Shown here one piece after another: positions 45,580 through 55,877 of a stretch of DNA of 64,000 nt. The translations under genes and the position numbers were made by a program. Position 1 is the first letter of the stretch. Every line of letters starts with the position of its first letter. The notes under the pieces were generated by a model. That model searched no databases and was not told where the DNA came from. It saw nothing but the letters and a program-made list of their open reading frames with translations. This DNA comes from Monoplex corrugatus (taxonomy: Eukaryota > Mollusca > Gastropoda > Littorinimorpha > Ranellidae), in assembly GCA_030674185.1 (NCBI GenBank), contig JAPXFY010000031.1, forward strand, positions 1,033,479 through 1,097,478, written 5' to 3'.

Positions 45580-48516
45580 GTGATGGTGATGATGATGATG
45601 ATGATGATAACGTTTGGTGGTGGTGGTACCATCATCATCAGTAACAGCAGCAACAGCAGCAGCAGTAGCATCATCATCATTATCATCATTATCGTCATCA
45701 TCGTTCACCAGAACAACATGAGCATCACCAGCACCAGCATCACTCCTGATCCACTGAACATCAGTGACCTCTGTCCGGGTGTCGACTACTTCATGAATCA
45801 GAACCAAACAGATTTCACAGTCCTACAGACGGATGTCTCAGACTGCAGTAAATGGACATTTCTAGACTTTTTAACACACCAGGGAGTGGTGTATGGGACG
45901 TGTGATCAGTTCACTACTTTTTGTTTTCTGTATATAGAGGTACCACAGGGCATGTTAGTACGGGCTCGAGTCCAACGTTTGGCATACTGGTGTGGATCTA
46001 AAAAATGGAAAACTGAGATGTATACATGGAATTTTGACAATAATCAACAGGTAGAATGGTGGCCAATACAATGCAATAAACACTCTATGGAAGAAGATTA
46101 CATTGAATCATTCAAAAACCACATGTTCTTCAAGCATTACAACAAGTCTTTAGTCAGACTGCATATACAGGCAATTGAAGATCACAGTTTTATCAAAGTG
46201 TTTACGTCACTCTATTCTGGGTACATGATATTACCACGTCAGAGTTTACCTTGGACAGCTTCTCGTGAGATCTGGGAAGAAGTGACGGCGCCCCCTGGTT
46301 GTGTCATCATGGTCAGTTTTCAGGGAACATCGTACAAATGGTACACACCTAAAACGTACGCAGACTTGATTTATACACTGCCAGATACACGTCAAAGCGT
46401 CCTGCGGGTGTGTGGTCACAGTAATTCATCAACTCGTGTTTTCCCAACGGCACATATTGAAATTCATGTCAGCAGTCTAGGTACTGTACCGTTATATAAA
46501 AGTGTCAGTCTGAAAATATTATTTTCTTTTCACCTTCAGACAGCTAAACCCCACCAGGTACCCAGTGGACTGTTCAACTGTTCTGTCAATTACTATTCCA
46601 GCTTTCAGCACCACCTGGACTGTAACGTGAAGCCAGAGTGTGAAGATGGACAGGATGAAACAGAACACTGTCCCTTCAGCAGTCCTGGTTGTCAGGGTTT
46701 GGTGGCTTTACGTAACAAATGTATTGTGTATGTTAAACGAGATGTTCGTTTGAATCCTGCACTGGCAACATATGAGTGTCAGAAGATGGGTGGACAGCTG
46801 GCTTCAGTCAAAACCAGACAGGAGCAAGCCGATTTTCTGCACATCTTTAATCACCATGACGACTTTCCAATGTTGTCAGGTTTGTCGTCAGGCTGGAAGT
46901 CTGTGACTTTCATGTACAGCAAGTTCCGTCATTGGTCTGACAACACCATGATCTACAACCTTGTTCATTTTTATGGAGACAGATACAATCCACACAGGCG
47001 TATCAAACAGTATGATCTTACAGCATACACAAAGGGGTTTTCTAATACACCACGCCATACACTTTGTGAAGTCAAATCACAATCACAAAACCTGTATTCT
47101 GTCCAAACCGTTGATTTCCATGTTGTAGTTTTGGCCCTGTCCCTTTTGACACAGACACAGCAGACGTTATCAGATTGTCCACAGGGTCACGTGATATATA
47201 CATGTATGTCCTGTGATCTTCTAGTTCACTGTGGACAAATGATGTATACAAGATCATGCGTGTTCTGGAACATGAGCACTAAGAACACAGACACACTGAC
47301 TTTTCCTGGAAAGCACACTGGCTACACCATTGTCATGTTTGTCTGTGATGATGACATAACAACACTGCCTTACACCCTGGTGTGTGACTTCAGTCACGAC
47401 TGTCCAGATCATAGTGATGAGTCATTCTGTCAACATCCTTCGTGCAGTGGTTTTCTGTGCACCAATGGTCAGTGTGTGTTGGACAGCCAACGTTGTAATG
47501 ACCACGCAGATTGTCTGGATGACTCTGATGAGGTCAGCTGCCCGCCTGACATGAGAGATATCTGGTACCACAAAGAGGCCAACAAAAATCAGCGACTCTT
47601 CATCAACCTGGATGGTACAGGTTACTTTACTCAGCAGCTGATGACATCTCATCAGTCTTGTCCTGACACTCATTACTGGTGTACAGAAGACTGGTTGTAC
47701 TGTCTCCCTGTCTACACTCGATGTAACGGATTTTCTGACTGCACATATGGTGAAGATGAACAAGACTGTGATACAGTCACCTGTCCTGGTTTCTACCAGT
47801 GTCGAGGTTCTAAAGTTTGTCTTCGTGGAGATCATCTGTGTGATGGCTGGGGTCAGTGTCCACGGCGTGATGATGAATGGCTGTGTGACATGACATGTCC
47901 TGGTGGCTGTCAATGTCAAGGTCAGTCTTTTATATGTCCCCAGGATTTCTCTGCTAACCTCTTTCCCCAGCTTCGCTACATGAACGGCACAGGCTCGGGA
48001 ATGACGCTGACTGATTTCACTAACAACCCATATCTTATTCATCTGACGCTTTCCTACTGTTCTCTGATCAATATATCAAGTGTGAAGCTTTACAACCTAC
48101 AGTTCCTCGATCTGACCTACAACCACCTGAGAATTGTGGATAGGATTGTTTTTCTCAAATTGTGGAATTTAAGGACTTTATTTTTAGCAAATAACCCTTT
48201 GGTGTTATTAAGAGGTAAGCCATATTTTCTGTTTCATTATGCTCTGACAAGAATAGATGTTTCAAGAACACGTGTTCAGATACTAAATAGAAAGCTGCCC
48301 ATGTACTTTCCCCAAGTCACACATTTGGATTTATCATTTACTGGCATTCAAACAATCAGTCCCAGAGCAGTCCAATGTACCCCACAGCTGACTGAACTGG
48401 ACGTCAGGGGAAATTCGGTGACCAACTTTCCCTTGGATGCATTATCAATGTGGAATCATCTGAAAAGTATCTTCACCTCAAAAATTATAGGCTTTGTTGC
48501 AGGAACTTACTTTTAA
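45463..48516 (+). CDS. GRL101-like receptor, extracellular half
   Basis: Ectodomain of a leucine-rich-repeat G-protein-coupled receptor of the type first described as GRL101 in a pond snail. A beta-rich N-terminal region (residues ~100-350) is followed by an LDLa-like CEDGQDETEHC motif (~395) and a C-type lectin-like domain (410-535: CQKMGGQLASVKTRQE, FRHWSDN). Four LDLa modules come next (~640-807: DCPDHSDESFC, CNDHADCLDDSDEVSC, CNGFSDCTYGEDEQDC, CDGWGQCPRRDDEWLC), then LRRs (~832-1005: LQFLDLTYNHL, VTHLDLSFTGIQTI, LTELDVRGNSV). These modules would bind an extracellular ligand, identity unknown. The first ~85 residues come from a triplet microsatellite; Met86 (45,718) or an upstream exon is a likelier start. 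The frame leaves the gene at 48,480. Confidence 0.9.
45549..45705. repeat. (ATG)n / (CAT)n / (AGC)n triplet tract
   Basis: Runs of GATGAT, then AGCAAC/AGCAGC, then ATCATC. It lies in the same frame as the receptor and would read poly-Met, Ser/Asn-rich and poly-Ile. Confidence 0.9.
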
Positions 48517-49505
48517 AACAATCACTCACAGTGAGTTGTGTGTCACCCCATCTCACGTTTTCTTCCTGTAAACATTTGCTACCAAGTGAATTGTACAGGC
48601 TTTTCTTTTGGTTTCTTAGTGTGTTCTCCATTCTAGGGAATTTGATTTGTTTCATGGCAGCATTCGTGGAAAAGAAAATCTTTGGAAGTGTTTTCATCAC
48701 GTTCATTGCTCATTTGCAGATTTCTAACATCTGCATGGGAATCAACATCAGCATAATTACAGTGGCCAATGAAATATTCAATGGAAAATACATCAACTTT
48801 GAAAAGACATGGACCAACAATGTGACATGCAAGGTTGCTGCTTTGCTTTCCCTTCTGTCCAGTGAGGTGTCAGTTCTGATCCTCTGGTTCATGACACTGG
48901 ATCACATCATTGTCCTTTGTTTCCCCTTAACTACGTGGACATTCAATAGACGTCTGACAGCTGTAGCTTGTGCAGTGTCATGGTGTGTTGGACTTTTGTT
49001 GTCTGTGATACCTTTTCTTCCTGGACTGTCACACTGGGGCCTTGATGGCCAGTCTGGTCTATGTCGTCTGGCCATATATGATGTTAACTCCAAAAAAGAT
49101 TACAGGTGGTTCACAGTCACTGTCGTGTTTAACTGTATCCTCTGTTCCATGGTGGTCGTTGCCCAACTCATCATTTACAGGCGAACACCAATCCATCCAA
49201 TCCTTATGGATCCCTCAAAGAAATGGATTTATTTTTCAGTCCACCTGTTGATAAAAGTCGCTGTAACAGATGCTGTGTGTTGGTTCATCCTTGGCCTGAC
49301 CAGTTTGATGACCTTAGATAGCGGTGGTGCCTCACACAAGCTTCATGTGTCAATGGTTGTGTTCCTGCTACCACTCAACTGTGCACTCAACCCACTGCTG
49401 TACATATGGACTGTTGTAGCACAGCGACATCAACAAGAACAGCAAGAGAGACTGTTACAAGTGTTGAAATCACGACATTTGCTGCTAGACAAAACAGTGC
49501 ATTGA
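48450..49505 (+). CDS. GRL101-like receptor, seven-membrane-helix half
   Basis: Continues the receptor one frame back. A Cys-rich hinge (RLCC, VSCVSPHLTFSSCKHLLPS) precedes seven helices at about residues 51-73, 80-103, 128-150, 169-190, 221-243, 261-287 and 299-322. Cys127 and Cys205 could form the usual TM3-ECL2 disulfide, and NPLLY (314-318) is the TM7 motif. The TM3 end reads LDHIIVLCFPL: the Arg of D-R-Y/F is His, and TM6 reads CWFIL rather than the usual CWxP. The short tail ends KTVH. Real exon joined in frame with the ectodomain is the simplest view, since hinge and LRR end meet with no gap. Confidence 0.9.
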   Translation: MESSEKYLHLKNYRLCCRNLLLKQSLTVSCVSPHLTFSSCKHLLPSELYRLFFWFLSVFSILGNLICFMAAFVEKKIFGSVFITFIAHLQISNICMGINISIITVANEIFNGKYINFEKTWTNNVTCKVAALLSLLSSEVSVLILWFMTLDHIIVLCFPLTTWTFNRRLTAVACAVSWCVGLLLSVIPFLPGLSHWGLDGQSGLCRLAIYDVNSKKDYRWFTVTVVFNCILCSMVVVAQLIIYRRTPIHPILMDPSKKWIYFSVHLLIKVAVTDAVCWFILGLTSLMTLDSGGASHKLHVSMVVFLLPLNCALNPLLYIWTVVAQRHQQEQQERLLQVLKSRHLLLDKTVH

Positions 49506-49945
49506 TAAAATTGTAAAATGACAAACTCCTTTCTTTGTAGAGCTGTAACGCTGTCGTCTACATGTCAACCTGTACCTGAGTTCTTCACCAGGACCAGTGT
49601 TGGCTGTGTGTTTGGCTCTGTCTGTTGTGCATCTACATGTCAACCTGTATGTGAGGTCTTCACCAGGACCAGTGTTGGCTGTGTGTTTGGCTCTGTCTGT
49701 TGTGTATCTACATGTCAACCTGTATGTGAGGTCTTCACCAGGACCAGTGCTGTCTGTGTGTTTGGCTCTGTCTGTTGTGTACCTACATGTCAACCTGTAT
49801 GTGAGGCCTTCATCAGGACCAGTGCTGGCTGTGTGTTTGGCTCTGTCTGTTGTGTATCTACATGTCAACCTGTATGTGAGGCCATCATCAGGACCAGTGT
49901 TGGCTGTGTGTTTGGCTTTGTCTGTTGTGTGAGTGTGTCAGTTAC
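49506..49945. repeat. 75-bp minisatellite in the receptor 3' flank
   Basis: About five units of ACATGTCAACCTGTATGTGA + GG(T/C)CTTCACCAGGACCAGTG + TTGGCTGTGTGTTTGGCTCT + GTCTGTTGTGTATCT, starting 10 bp after the receptor stop. The period divides by three, so frames stay open on both strands. It probably lies in the 3' untranslated region. Confidence 0.95.
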
Positions 49946-50097
49946 GTAATATACAAGTCGGATGATTAAAAAAAACGTTAACGAGTTTCCAAAACAGAAA
50001 ACAACAACATATTTTTGCACAGCTGAGAGTATCTATTTTCAGACACAGTTATGGTTAAAGCACTGCACAGTGTGCTTTCTTTTGTAATATTACATAT

Positions 50098-50332
50098 TAT
50101 ATCTATCTATCTATCTATCCATCCAGCTATCTATCTATCTATCCATCTAGCTAGCTAGCTAGCTATCTATCTATCTATCTATATATCTATCCATCTATCT
50201 ATCTATCCATCATCTATCTATCTAGCTAGCTAGCTATCTATCTATCTATCTATCTAGCTATCTAGCTATCTAGCTACTAGCTAGCTACTATCAATCTATC
50301 TATCTATCTATCAATCTATCAATATAATTATA
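50098..50332. repeat. (ATCT)n / (AGCT)n tract
   Basis: ATCT units interrupted by CTAGCTAG blocks. Confidence 0.95.
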
Positions 50333-50490
50333 TACATATATGTGTTTGTGCGTGTGTATGTAGATATGTATATAGATATATATGTATGCATACATATGTA
50401 TGTATGTATGTATATATGTATGTATGTATGTATGTATATGTACGTATATACATATGTATATTGTAAAATATATATATATAACATATATGT
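50333..50490. repeat. (ATGT)n / (AT)n tract
   Basis: TATGTATG and TATATA runs up to the LINE C tail. Confidence 0.92.
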
Positions 50491-50494
50491 ATAT

Positions 50495-50987
50495 CATCAT
50501 CATCATTGGGTGCCCTGCGCATGGCGTTGGCGATCATGGACTTCCATCTGTCTCTATCTCTCGTTGGCCCTAGCATCTCCCCCACCCTCCTCGTCCCCAA
50601 CCACTCTGCAAGTCCGTCCAGCATTTTCTCCCTGGGTCTACCCGGTGCTCTATTTCCCTCCATCTTTCCCGTTGTGACCAGGTGCTCCAATTCCCCCTTC
50701 CTCATAAAATAGCCTATAAATGTTGCTTGTCTGTTCCTAATCTTCCTTATGAGTGATCTACTTGTGTCTGCCTCCATCAAGACTGTCTCGTTTGTTTTCT
50801 TTGCTGTCCATGGAACTCTCAACATTCTTCTTAGAAACCACATCCCGGCTGCTTCAATCTTGTTCTGGTTTTGTTTGTTGACTGTCCACGCATCGCATCC
50901 GTACAACAGTATTGGTTCTATATAACATTCAAGAACTCTCTTTCTGATGTTAATTGACAGGCATTTGTTGGTAAGAATGCTTGTCAT
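50495..50987 (-). pseudogene. LINE C1 C-terminal domain
   Basis: ILLYGCDAWTVNKQNQNKIE, FLRRMLRVPWTAKK, RQATFIGYFMRKGELEH, GNRAPGRPREKMLD, ending at the ATG repeat. This is the usual post-RT region of RTE-like elements. Confidence 0.85.
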
Positions 50988-51050
50988 CTTCTTGAATACT
51001 GTTTTGGCTTGGCCGATTCTGCCGGCTATTTCTGATGTGCATCTGCCGTC

Positions 51051-51296
51051 TTATGAAATGATCGTTCCCAGGTATTTGAATTTATCAACCTGTGTCAAGG
51101 CTGTGCCATTTGCTGTTATTTTGCATGAGGGGATTTCATGTTTTTTACTGATCACTATAACTCCAGTCCTCCTGCTGCCCAGTTCCAGCCCCTTACCTTT
51201 GCTTTCTGTTTCTAGTGTATTCACAAGGTTTTGTAGGTCTCTTTCACTTCCTGCAATTAGCACAGTGTCATCTGCGTATCGAATGTTGTTTATCAT
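51051..51296 (-). pseudogene. LINE C1 RT catalytic box fragment
   Basis: Starts MINNIRYADDTVLIAG with the YADD box, then FKYLGTIIS. Flanked by frame breaks on both sides. Confidence 0.85.
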
Positions 51297-51337
51297 TTTC
51301 CCTCCAACCTTTAATCAAGGGTCTTCTTCTAGATTTC

Positions 51338-52603
51338 TCATGATGTTTTCGCTGTAAAGTGAAAACAGATCTGGTGACAAAACACAACTTTGTCTGACTC
51401 CTCTTTTGATATTTTGAAAGAGCTTACATTGTTTTCTATTCTCATTGCAGCTGTTTGTTCCCAGTACATATTTCTGATTATTCGTGGATCTTTTCCATCA
51501 ACATTGAGTCTCTCCAGTTGGGTGATCAATTCATCATGTCTTACCCGATCGAAAGCCTTGGTGTAGTCAACAAAGCATAAATACAAATCCTTATTCATCT
51601 CATTTGACCTCTCTATGATAGTTCTTAGGATGTATATGGCATTAATAGTTCCTTTCCCCTCAACAAATCCACACTGTTCATTTGCTATTTCTCTTTTGAT
51701 TCTATTCCTTGTTCTCATCATGATTATTCTTAACAGGATTTTTGTTACATGACCCATCAAACTGATTGTGCGATGGAGTTCGCATTCTGTAGCCCCTGTC
51801 TTCTTTGGAAGTACAATGAAAATTGATTTTGACTTATCTTTGGGGATTTTTCCAGTGTCGTAAATTTCATTTAGGAGGACTGTTATTTTTTCTATGACAA
51901 ATTCCTCCAGGGCTTCAATCATCTCTGTAGTAATGTTGTGTGGTTCTGGGGCTTTTCCCGGTTTCATCTTTTTCAGTGCCGCTCTAACTTCATCTTTCAT
52001 TATGGGTGGTCCTTCAATGTTCTTTTTTAAAATGTGTTCTTCGTTTCTGTCATCCTCAAAAAGGTCTTTAATGTACTCTCCCCATCTGTCTAATATTTTG
52101 TCTTTTTCCATTGTAAGTGTGCCATCTTTCGATTTCAAGCAACCAGTTGATGTGTATGTATTTTTCCTGTGGACAATTTCTTCAATTAGTCTGTACATAC
52201 CCTGAGGATCCGTTTTGTGTCGCTCTTCCATTTCTTTGCACTTTGTTTTCAGCCAAGCTTCCATAGCTTCATTGCACTTATTCCTGATTTCCTTGTTTAT
52301 CTTCCTGTAGATCTCCTCATTTCTCTTTGCCTTCCTCCTTTCCTCAATCAAGCCCAAAATTTCATTAGTCATCCAGTTCATTTTTGCTTTTCTATCTGCC
52401 TTAGGAATTTCCTCACAAGCTTCATTTATCGAATTCCTGAACTTTGTCCATCGTTCCTCGCTGTCACCAGCGTCTTCCAGAGCACTGAATTTGTTTTGAA
52501 CATGTACATTAAATTTTTTACGTATCACTTCATCTGTCTTTAATATATATATCATCATCATCAGGTGCCCTGCCGCATGGCGTTGGCGATCATGGACTTC
52601 CAT
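51338..52603 (-). pseudogene. LINE C1 reverse transcriptase, N-terminal part
   Basis: Linker (DRWGEYIKDLFED), MKPGKAPEPHNITTEMIEAL, LMGHVTKILLRIIM, then CFVDYTKAFDRVRHDEL with catalytic Asp. The frame breaks near 51,390 after VSSFKISKEES, before the QGC-type motif. The first ~20 residues of this open frame are borrowed from the C2 tail. RT role as in other LINEs. Confidence 0.85.
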
Positions 52604-52868
52604 CTGTCTCTATCTATCGTTGCCCCTAGCATCTCCCCCACCCCCCTCATTCCCAGCCACTCTGCAAGTCCGTCCAGCATTTCTCCCAGGGTCTACCCGG
52701 TGCTCTCTTTCCCTCCATCTTTCCCATTCTGACCAGGTACTCCAAATCCCCCTTCCTTATAAAATGTGCTATAAATGTTGCCTGTCTTTGCCTAATCTTC
52801 TCTATGAGTGATCTACTTGTGTCTGACTCCATCAAGACTGTCTCATTTGTTTTCTTTGCTGTCCATAT
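52549..52868 (-). mobile_element. LINE C2, 3' end fragment
   Basis: About 320 bp matching the last part of C1 (TAKKTNETVLMESDTSRSL, RQATFIAHFIRKGDLEYLV, GKRAPGRP), with its own (ATG)n tail at 52,549. It starts inside the TAKK segment, so it is a strongly truncated copy in the same orientation as C1. Confidence 0.88.
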
Positions 52869-53095
52869 GTATATATATGTGTTCTGGGTTGTTATTGTGT
52901 ATGGCTTGTTCACTCATGAAATATGTGTGTTGCAAGTAAACCCTGAGTTTATTTTGTCAACCAGTTTTCGTGGTAGTCGATTTTTGTTGGTGGTGGTGGT
53001 GCTGGTTGTTGTTATTGTTGTTGTTGTTATTGTTGTTGTTTTTGCTGTTGTGGTTGATAATGATGATGATGATGTTTGTCTATTTGTTTGTTCAG
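52869..53095. repeat. Unique flank with (GTT)n tract
   Basis: GTTGTTGTTATT-type sequence around 52,990-53,070. Confidence 0.75.
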
Positions 53096-53165
53096 ATACA
53101 ATACAATACAATACTTTATTTTGTATAGCGCAAAATCTTGATTAAAATCAAATCTAAGCGCTAAA

Positions 53166-53182
53166 ACAGACACACACGCACG

Positions 53183-53278
<96 letters not shown>

Positions 53279-53286
53279 CGCACACG
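53166..53286. repeat. (CA)n microsatellite inside LINE E 3' region
   Basis: About 50 CA units between the hairpin and the ORF. The second copy has one at the same place (57,225-57,358). Confidence 0.95.
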
Positions 53287-53416
53287 GCTAAAATGGGGAG
53301 AAAGAATAAAAGCAATGGAAAATTATAGAGAGCATATTATATACAATTATATATTACAATGTGATTCCCCTCCGAGTGGAGACAGGCTGCAGAGGGGATT
53401 GAGTGAGGTCAGGATT

Positions 53417-54202
53417 TTATGCAGAGGAGAAAAGGTGAGTTTTGAGAGCGGACTTGAAGGAGACAAAAGTAGGTTGCTGACGGACTGAGAGAGGAAGTTT
53501 GTTCCAGGAAAGTGGACCAGAAACAGAGAAGGCTCGTGGACCATAGGTATTGAGCTTAGTGCGTGGAAAGCGAAAAGTCAGAGGATCGGAGGCAGAGTGG
53601 AAGGTACGTGAGGGAACATAGATCTCAAGTAAGCTTGACAGGTAATCGGGGGCTGCGTTATTGAGGCTTTTGTAGCACATGGTGTCTAGTTTGTACTGTA
53701 TGCGCTTTGATACAGGGAGCCTGTGAAGTTGTGCCAGGAGAGGAGATATGTGGTCAGCTTTTTTCTTTTTTAGTACAAGATGTGCAGCATTGTTTTGAAT
53801 GCGCTGCAGGATGTGAATGGTGGAGGCAGGAAGACCAGACAGGAGTGAATTGCAATAGACAGTGCGAGACATTATGAAGGAGAGAACGAGTTTTGCAGTT
53901 GTTTCCACAGAGAGATACTTCCTGATCAGGCTTATACGATGGAGGTGATAGTAGCAAGATCTGGCAGTTTGAGAAACACAGTTGTTCATGGAGAGGGTAG
54001 AGTCAATGCAGACACCAAGGCTTTTAGCTGAATCAGAAATTGGGACTGATGTGTTACATAATGGGAGAGAAAGAGGAGGCAGCTGAGAAAGTTTCTGACG
54101 GGTGCCAATGAGGATAGCTTCTGTCTTGTCGTCATTAAGCTGAAGTTTGTTGAACGTCATCCAGTTCTTAATGTCCGAGTAACACTCGGTGGTGCGAGTC
54201 AA
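53417..54202 (-). CDS. LINE E C-terminal RT region
   Basis: Begins just after YADD with WMTFNKLQLNDDKTEAILIG, then SKSLGV-type SAKSLGVCIDSTLSM, CYYHLHRISLIRKYL, LQRIQNNAAHLVL, LHRLPVSKRIQYKL, YVPSRTFHSASD, and FSVSGPLSWNKLPLSVR to FKSALKTHLF and stop. This is the thumb and tail of CR1/L2 elements, 261 codons uninterrupted. Confidence 0.88.
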   Translation of the reverse strand: MTRTTECYSDIKNWMTFNKLQLNDDKTEAILIGTRQKLSQLPPLSLPLCNTSVPISDSAKSLGVCIDSTLSMNNCVSQTARSCYYHLHRISLIRKYLSVETTAKLVLSFIMSRTVYCNSLLSGLPASTIHILQRIQNNAAHLVLKKKKADHISPLLAQLHRLPVSKRIQYKLDTMCYKSLNNAAPDYLSSLLEIYVPSRTFHSASDPLTFRFPRTKLNTYGPRAFSVSGPLSWNKLPLSVRQQPTFVSFKSALKTHLFSSA

Positions 54203-55527
54203 GAGGCGCTGTATATTGTCTGTGTGTCACTGTCTAGAAGTTGGGTGTCATCAGCATAGAAGTGGTGTTTTATAGAGTGGGAGTTGATGATGGTAGACAG
54301 GGGGGAGGTGTAAAGAGTGAAAAGAACAGGGCCAAGGACAGATCCTTGTGGAACACCACAGGTCAGGTATGCAGGTTGAGAGTAAGTGCCATTAATGAGA
54401 ACAGTTTGTTTTCTGTTTGATAGATATGAAGTGAACCAGGAGAGAGCAATGTTAGAGATGCCAAAATTATGATGTAGTCTAGAAAAGAGAATACCATGAT
54501 CAATGGTATCAAAGGCTGCAGACAGATCAAGGAGTGTGAGGAGAGAGACTTTGCCAGTATCAGTTGCAAGGAGGAGATTGTTGAGAATTTGTAGCAGGGC
54601 AGTTTCAGTGCTATGGCACTGGTGGTAGGCTGACTGGAAAGGATTGAGGAGATTGTTGGCAGACAGGTGAGAGTTCAAATGGTTGAGAACAACTTTTTCG
54701 ATGAGTTTTGACAAGAAAGAGAGATTAGAGATAGGCCGGTAATTTTTCAGTTCATTTGGGTCTAAATTGTATTTCTTGAGGAGAGGGTGAACAATAGCAG
54801 ACTTGAAAGAATCTAGGACAGTTCCAGTTTGAAGAGAAGTGTTGTTGATGTCAGTGATGAATGGGAGGAGAGTAGGGAGACAGTCAGAGTAGAGAGAACC
54901 TGGAAGAGGATCCAGGTCGCAGGTTTTGAACGACATGGATCTGATTGTGTTGAGAATTTCTTCTTGTGAGACTGGGGTAAAAGTAGTAAGAGGTGTGCCA
55001 GAGAAGGAAGGGTCAGGTGGGCATGGTTGACAGGGTGTCCTGTCAAGCCTGTCACGAAGAGTTTGTATTTTGGTGGTGAAATACTTGAAGAATACAGATG
55101 GGAGTTCTTCATTTGTGTGTTTTGTTGGGAGAGGTAAATCTTTTCGTGTGCCAAGGAGATGATTCATGGTTGTAAAGAGTTCTCTTGAAGAGGAGGCATT
55201 CAGGATTTTGGTTTGGAAATAGTTTGTTTTTGCAGATGCAATGAGGGTGGATATTTTTGTTTTAGAGGCTTGGAAAAGTTGCCTATGTACAGTGAGTTTG
55301 GATTTGCACCAGCGGCGCTCTGCTCTGCGGCGGGCACGTTTTGCACAGGCAATCTCATGAGTGAGCCAGGGAGTAGGGGGGGGGGGGCGGTCAGGTAAAA
55401 GACGGGATTGTGGCTGGAGCATGAGTGTCCAGAAGATGGTGGAGAGTAGTATAGAATTCATCTGCAAGGTTATGTAACTTTTCAGAAAGGAGGCGGGAGG
55501 CATCAGATGAAAATGTGGAGAGGTCAA
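54199..55527 (-). CDS. LINE E reverse transcriptase
   Basis: 442 codons. DLDPLPGSLYSDCLP and NYRPISNLSFLSKLIEK are followed by LLTLLDLSAAFDTIDH with catalytic Asp, GVPQGSVLGPVLFTLYTSPL, and HHFYADDTQLL with YADD at 424-427. Wording is CR1/L2-like. The RT palm is uninterrupted; the frame ends 15 codons after YADD through a shift near 54,200 and continues in the next frame. Confidence 0.88.
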   Translation of the reverse strand: MTSPHFHLMPPASFLKSYITLQMNSILLSTIFWTLMLQPQSRLLPDRPPPPTPWLTHEIACAKRARRRAERRWCKSKLTVHRQLFQASKTKISTLIASAKTNYFQTKILNASSSRELFTTMNHLLGTRKDLPLPTKHTNEELPSVFFKYFTTKIQTLRDRLDRTPCQPCPPDPSFSGTPLTTFTPVSQEEILNTIRSMSFKTCDLDPLPGSLYSDCLPTLLPFITDINNTSLQTGTVLDSFKSAIVHPLLKKYNLDPNELKNYRPISNLSFLSKLIEKVVLNHLNSHLSANNLLNPFQSAYHQCHSTETALLQILNNLLLATDTGKVSLLTLLDLSAAFDTIDHGILFSRLHHNFGISNIALSWFTSYLSNRKQTVLINGTYSQPAYLTCGVPQGSVLGPVLFTLYTSPLSTIINSHSIKHHFYADDTQLLDSDTQTIYSAS

Positions 55528-55768
55528 TAGATTTGAGATTGCGTCGAGTCACTGTGCGCGTGGTACGGGAAGGAGGAGAAATGTCAAGAGAACAGAGAAT
55601 TGCAGAGTGGTCAGATGGAAGGGCTGAAGTTAGACGGGTAGAAAGAACTAGGCAGTTGTCAGTAGCTGAATTGTGGCGATCATTTGCATGGTTTGATACA
55701 GAGGTGAAGCTGCTTGAAGGGGAGAGAAATCGAATAGGAAGCAAGTCAACTATTATGTGCAAAAACAA
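55391..55768 (-). pseudogene. LINE E endonuclease C-terminal end
   Basis: LPSDHSAILCSLDI carries the SDH motif of APE endonucleases. Everything upstream of this part of the domain is lost at the truncation point, so no active endonuclease is possible from this copy. Confidence 0.7.
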
Positions 55769-55772
55769 ACAC

Positions 55773-55877
55773 TGTGATAAGCAGGTAGCTTTCCCTCTGG
55801 TCCTTTTGACTCCTGTAGGGAATTGTTACAGACTGTAAACTGCAGGGCAGCTTTTTTTTCAGCAACAAAGACACTTA
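55773..55877. other. No gene seen
   Basis: Flank of LINE E. Confidence 0.5.

Larger units (their letters stand above)
50492..52548 (-). mobile_element. LINE C1, 5'-truncated RTE-like element
   Basis: About 2.06 kb on the minus strand, ending in (ATG)n at 50,492-50,506. RT and C-terminal region are present; the endonuclease is absent, so it is truncated at the 5' side near 52,548. That edge directly abuts the 3' tail of a second copy (C2). Confidence 0.88.
53096..55772 (-). mobile_element. LINE E, CR1/L2-like element
   Basis: About 2.7 kb on the minus strand. The end of the endonuclease, whole RT and C-terminal region are present. The 3' end has an AGCGCTTAGATTTGATTTT... GCGCTATACAAAATAAAG hairpin and ATTGT tail (53,096-53,162). 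A (CA)n tract sits just before the hairpin. Truncated at the 5' side near 55,772. Three open frames cover it with changes near 55.4-55.5 and 54.2 kb. Confidence 0.88.

Noticed and set aside
46481..46539. Short intron (GTACTG ... CACCTTCAG) in the receptor ectodomain
   Set aside because: Signals look fair, but removal of 59 bases would break a frame that is open and domain-consistent on both sides. Kept as exon.
48440..48520. Programmed -1 ribosomal frameshift in the receptor
   Set aside because: No X-XXY-YYZ heptamer in the right frame and no obvious downstream pseudoknot; a base lost from the A run is simpler.
49485..49949. Cys-rich repeat protein downstream of the receptor
   Set aside because: 75-bp array with open frames on both strands; no independent gene signal.
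54363..55838. Plus-strand frames over LINE E
   Set aside because: Antisense to the RT; no domain of their own.
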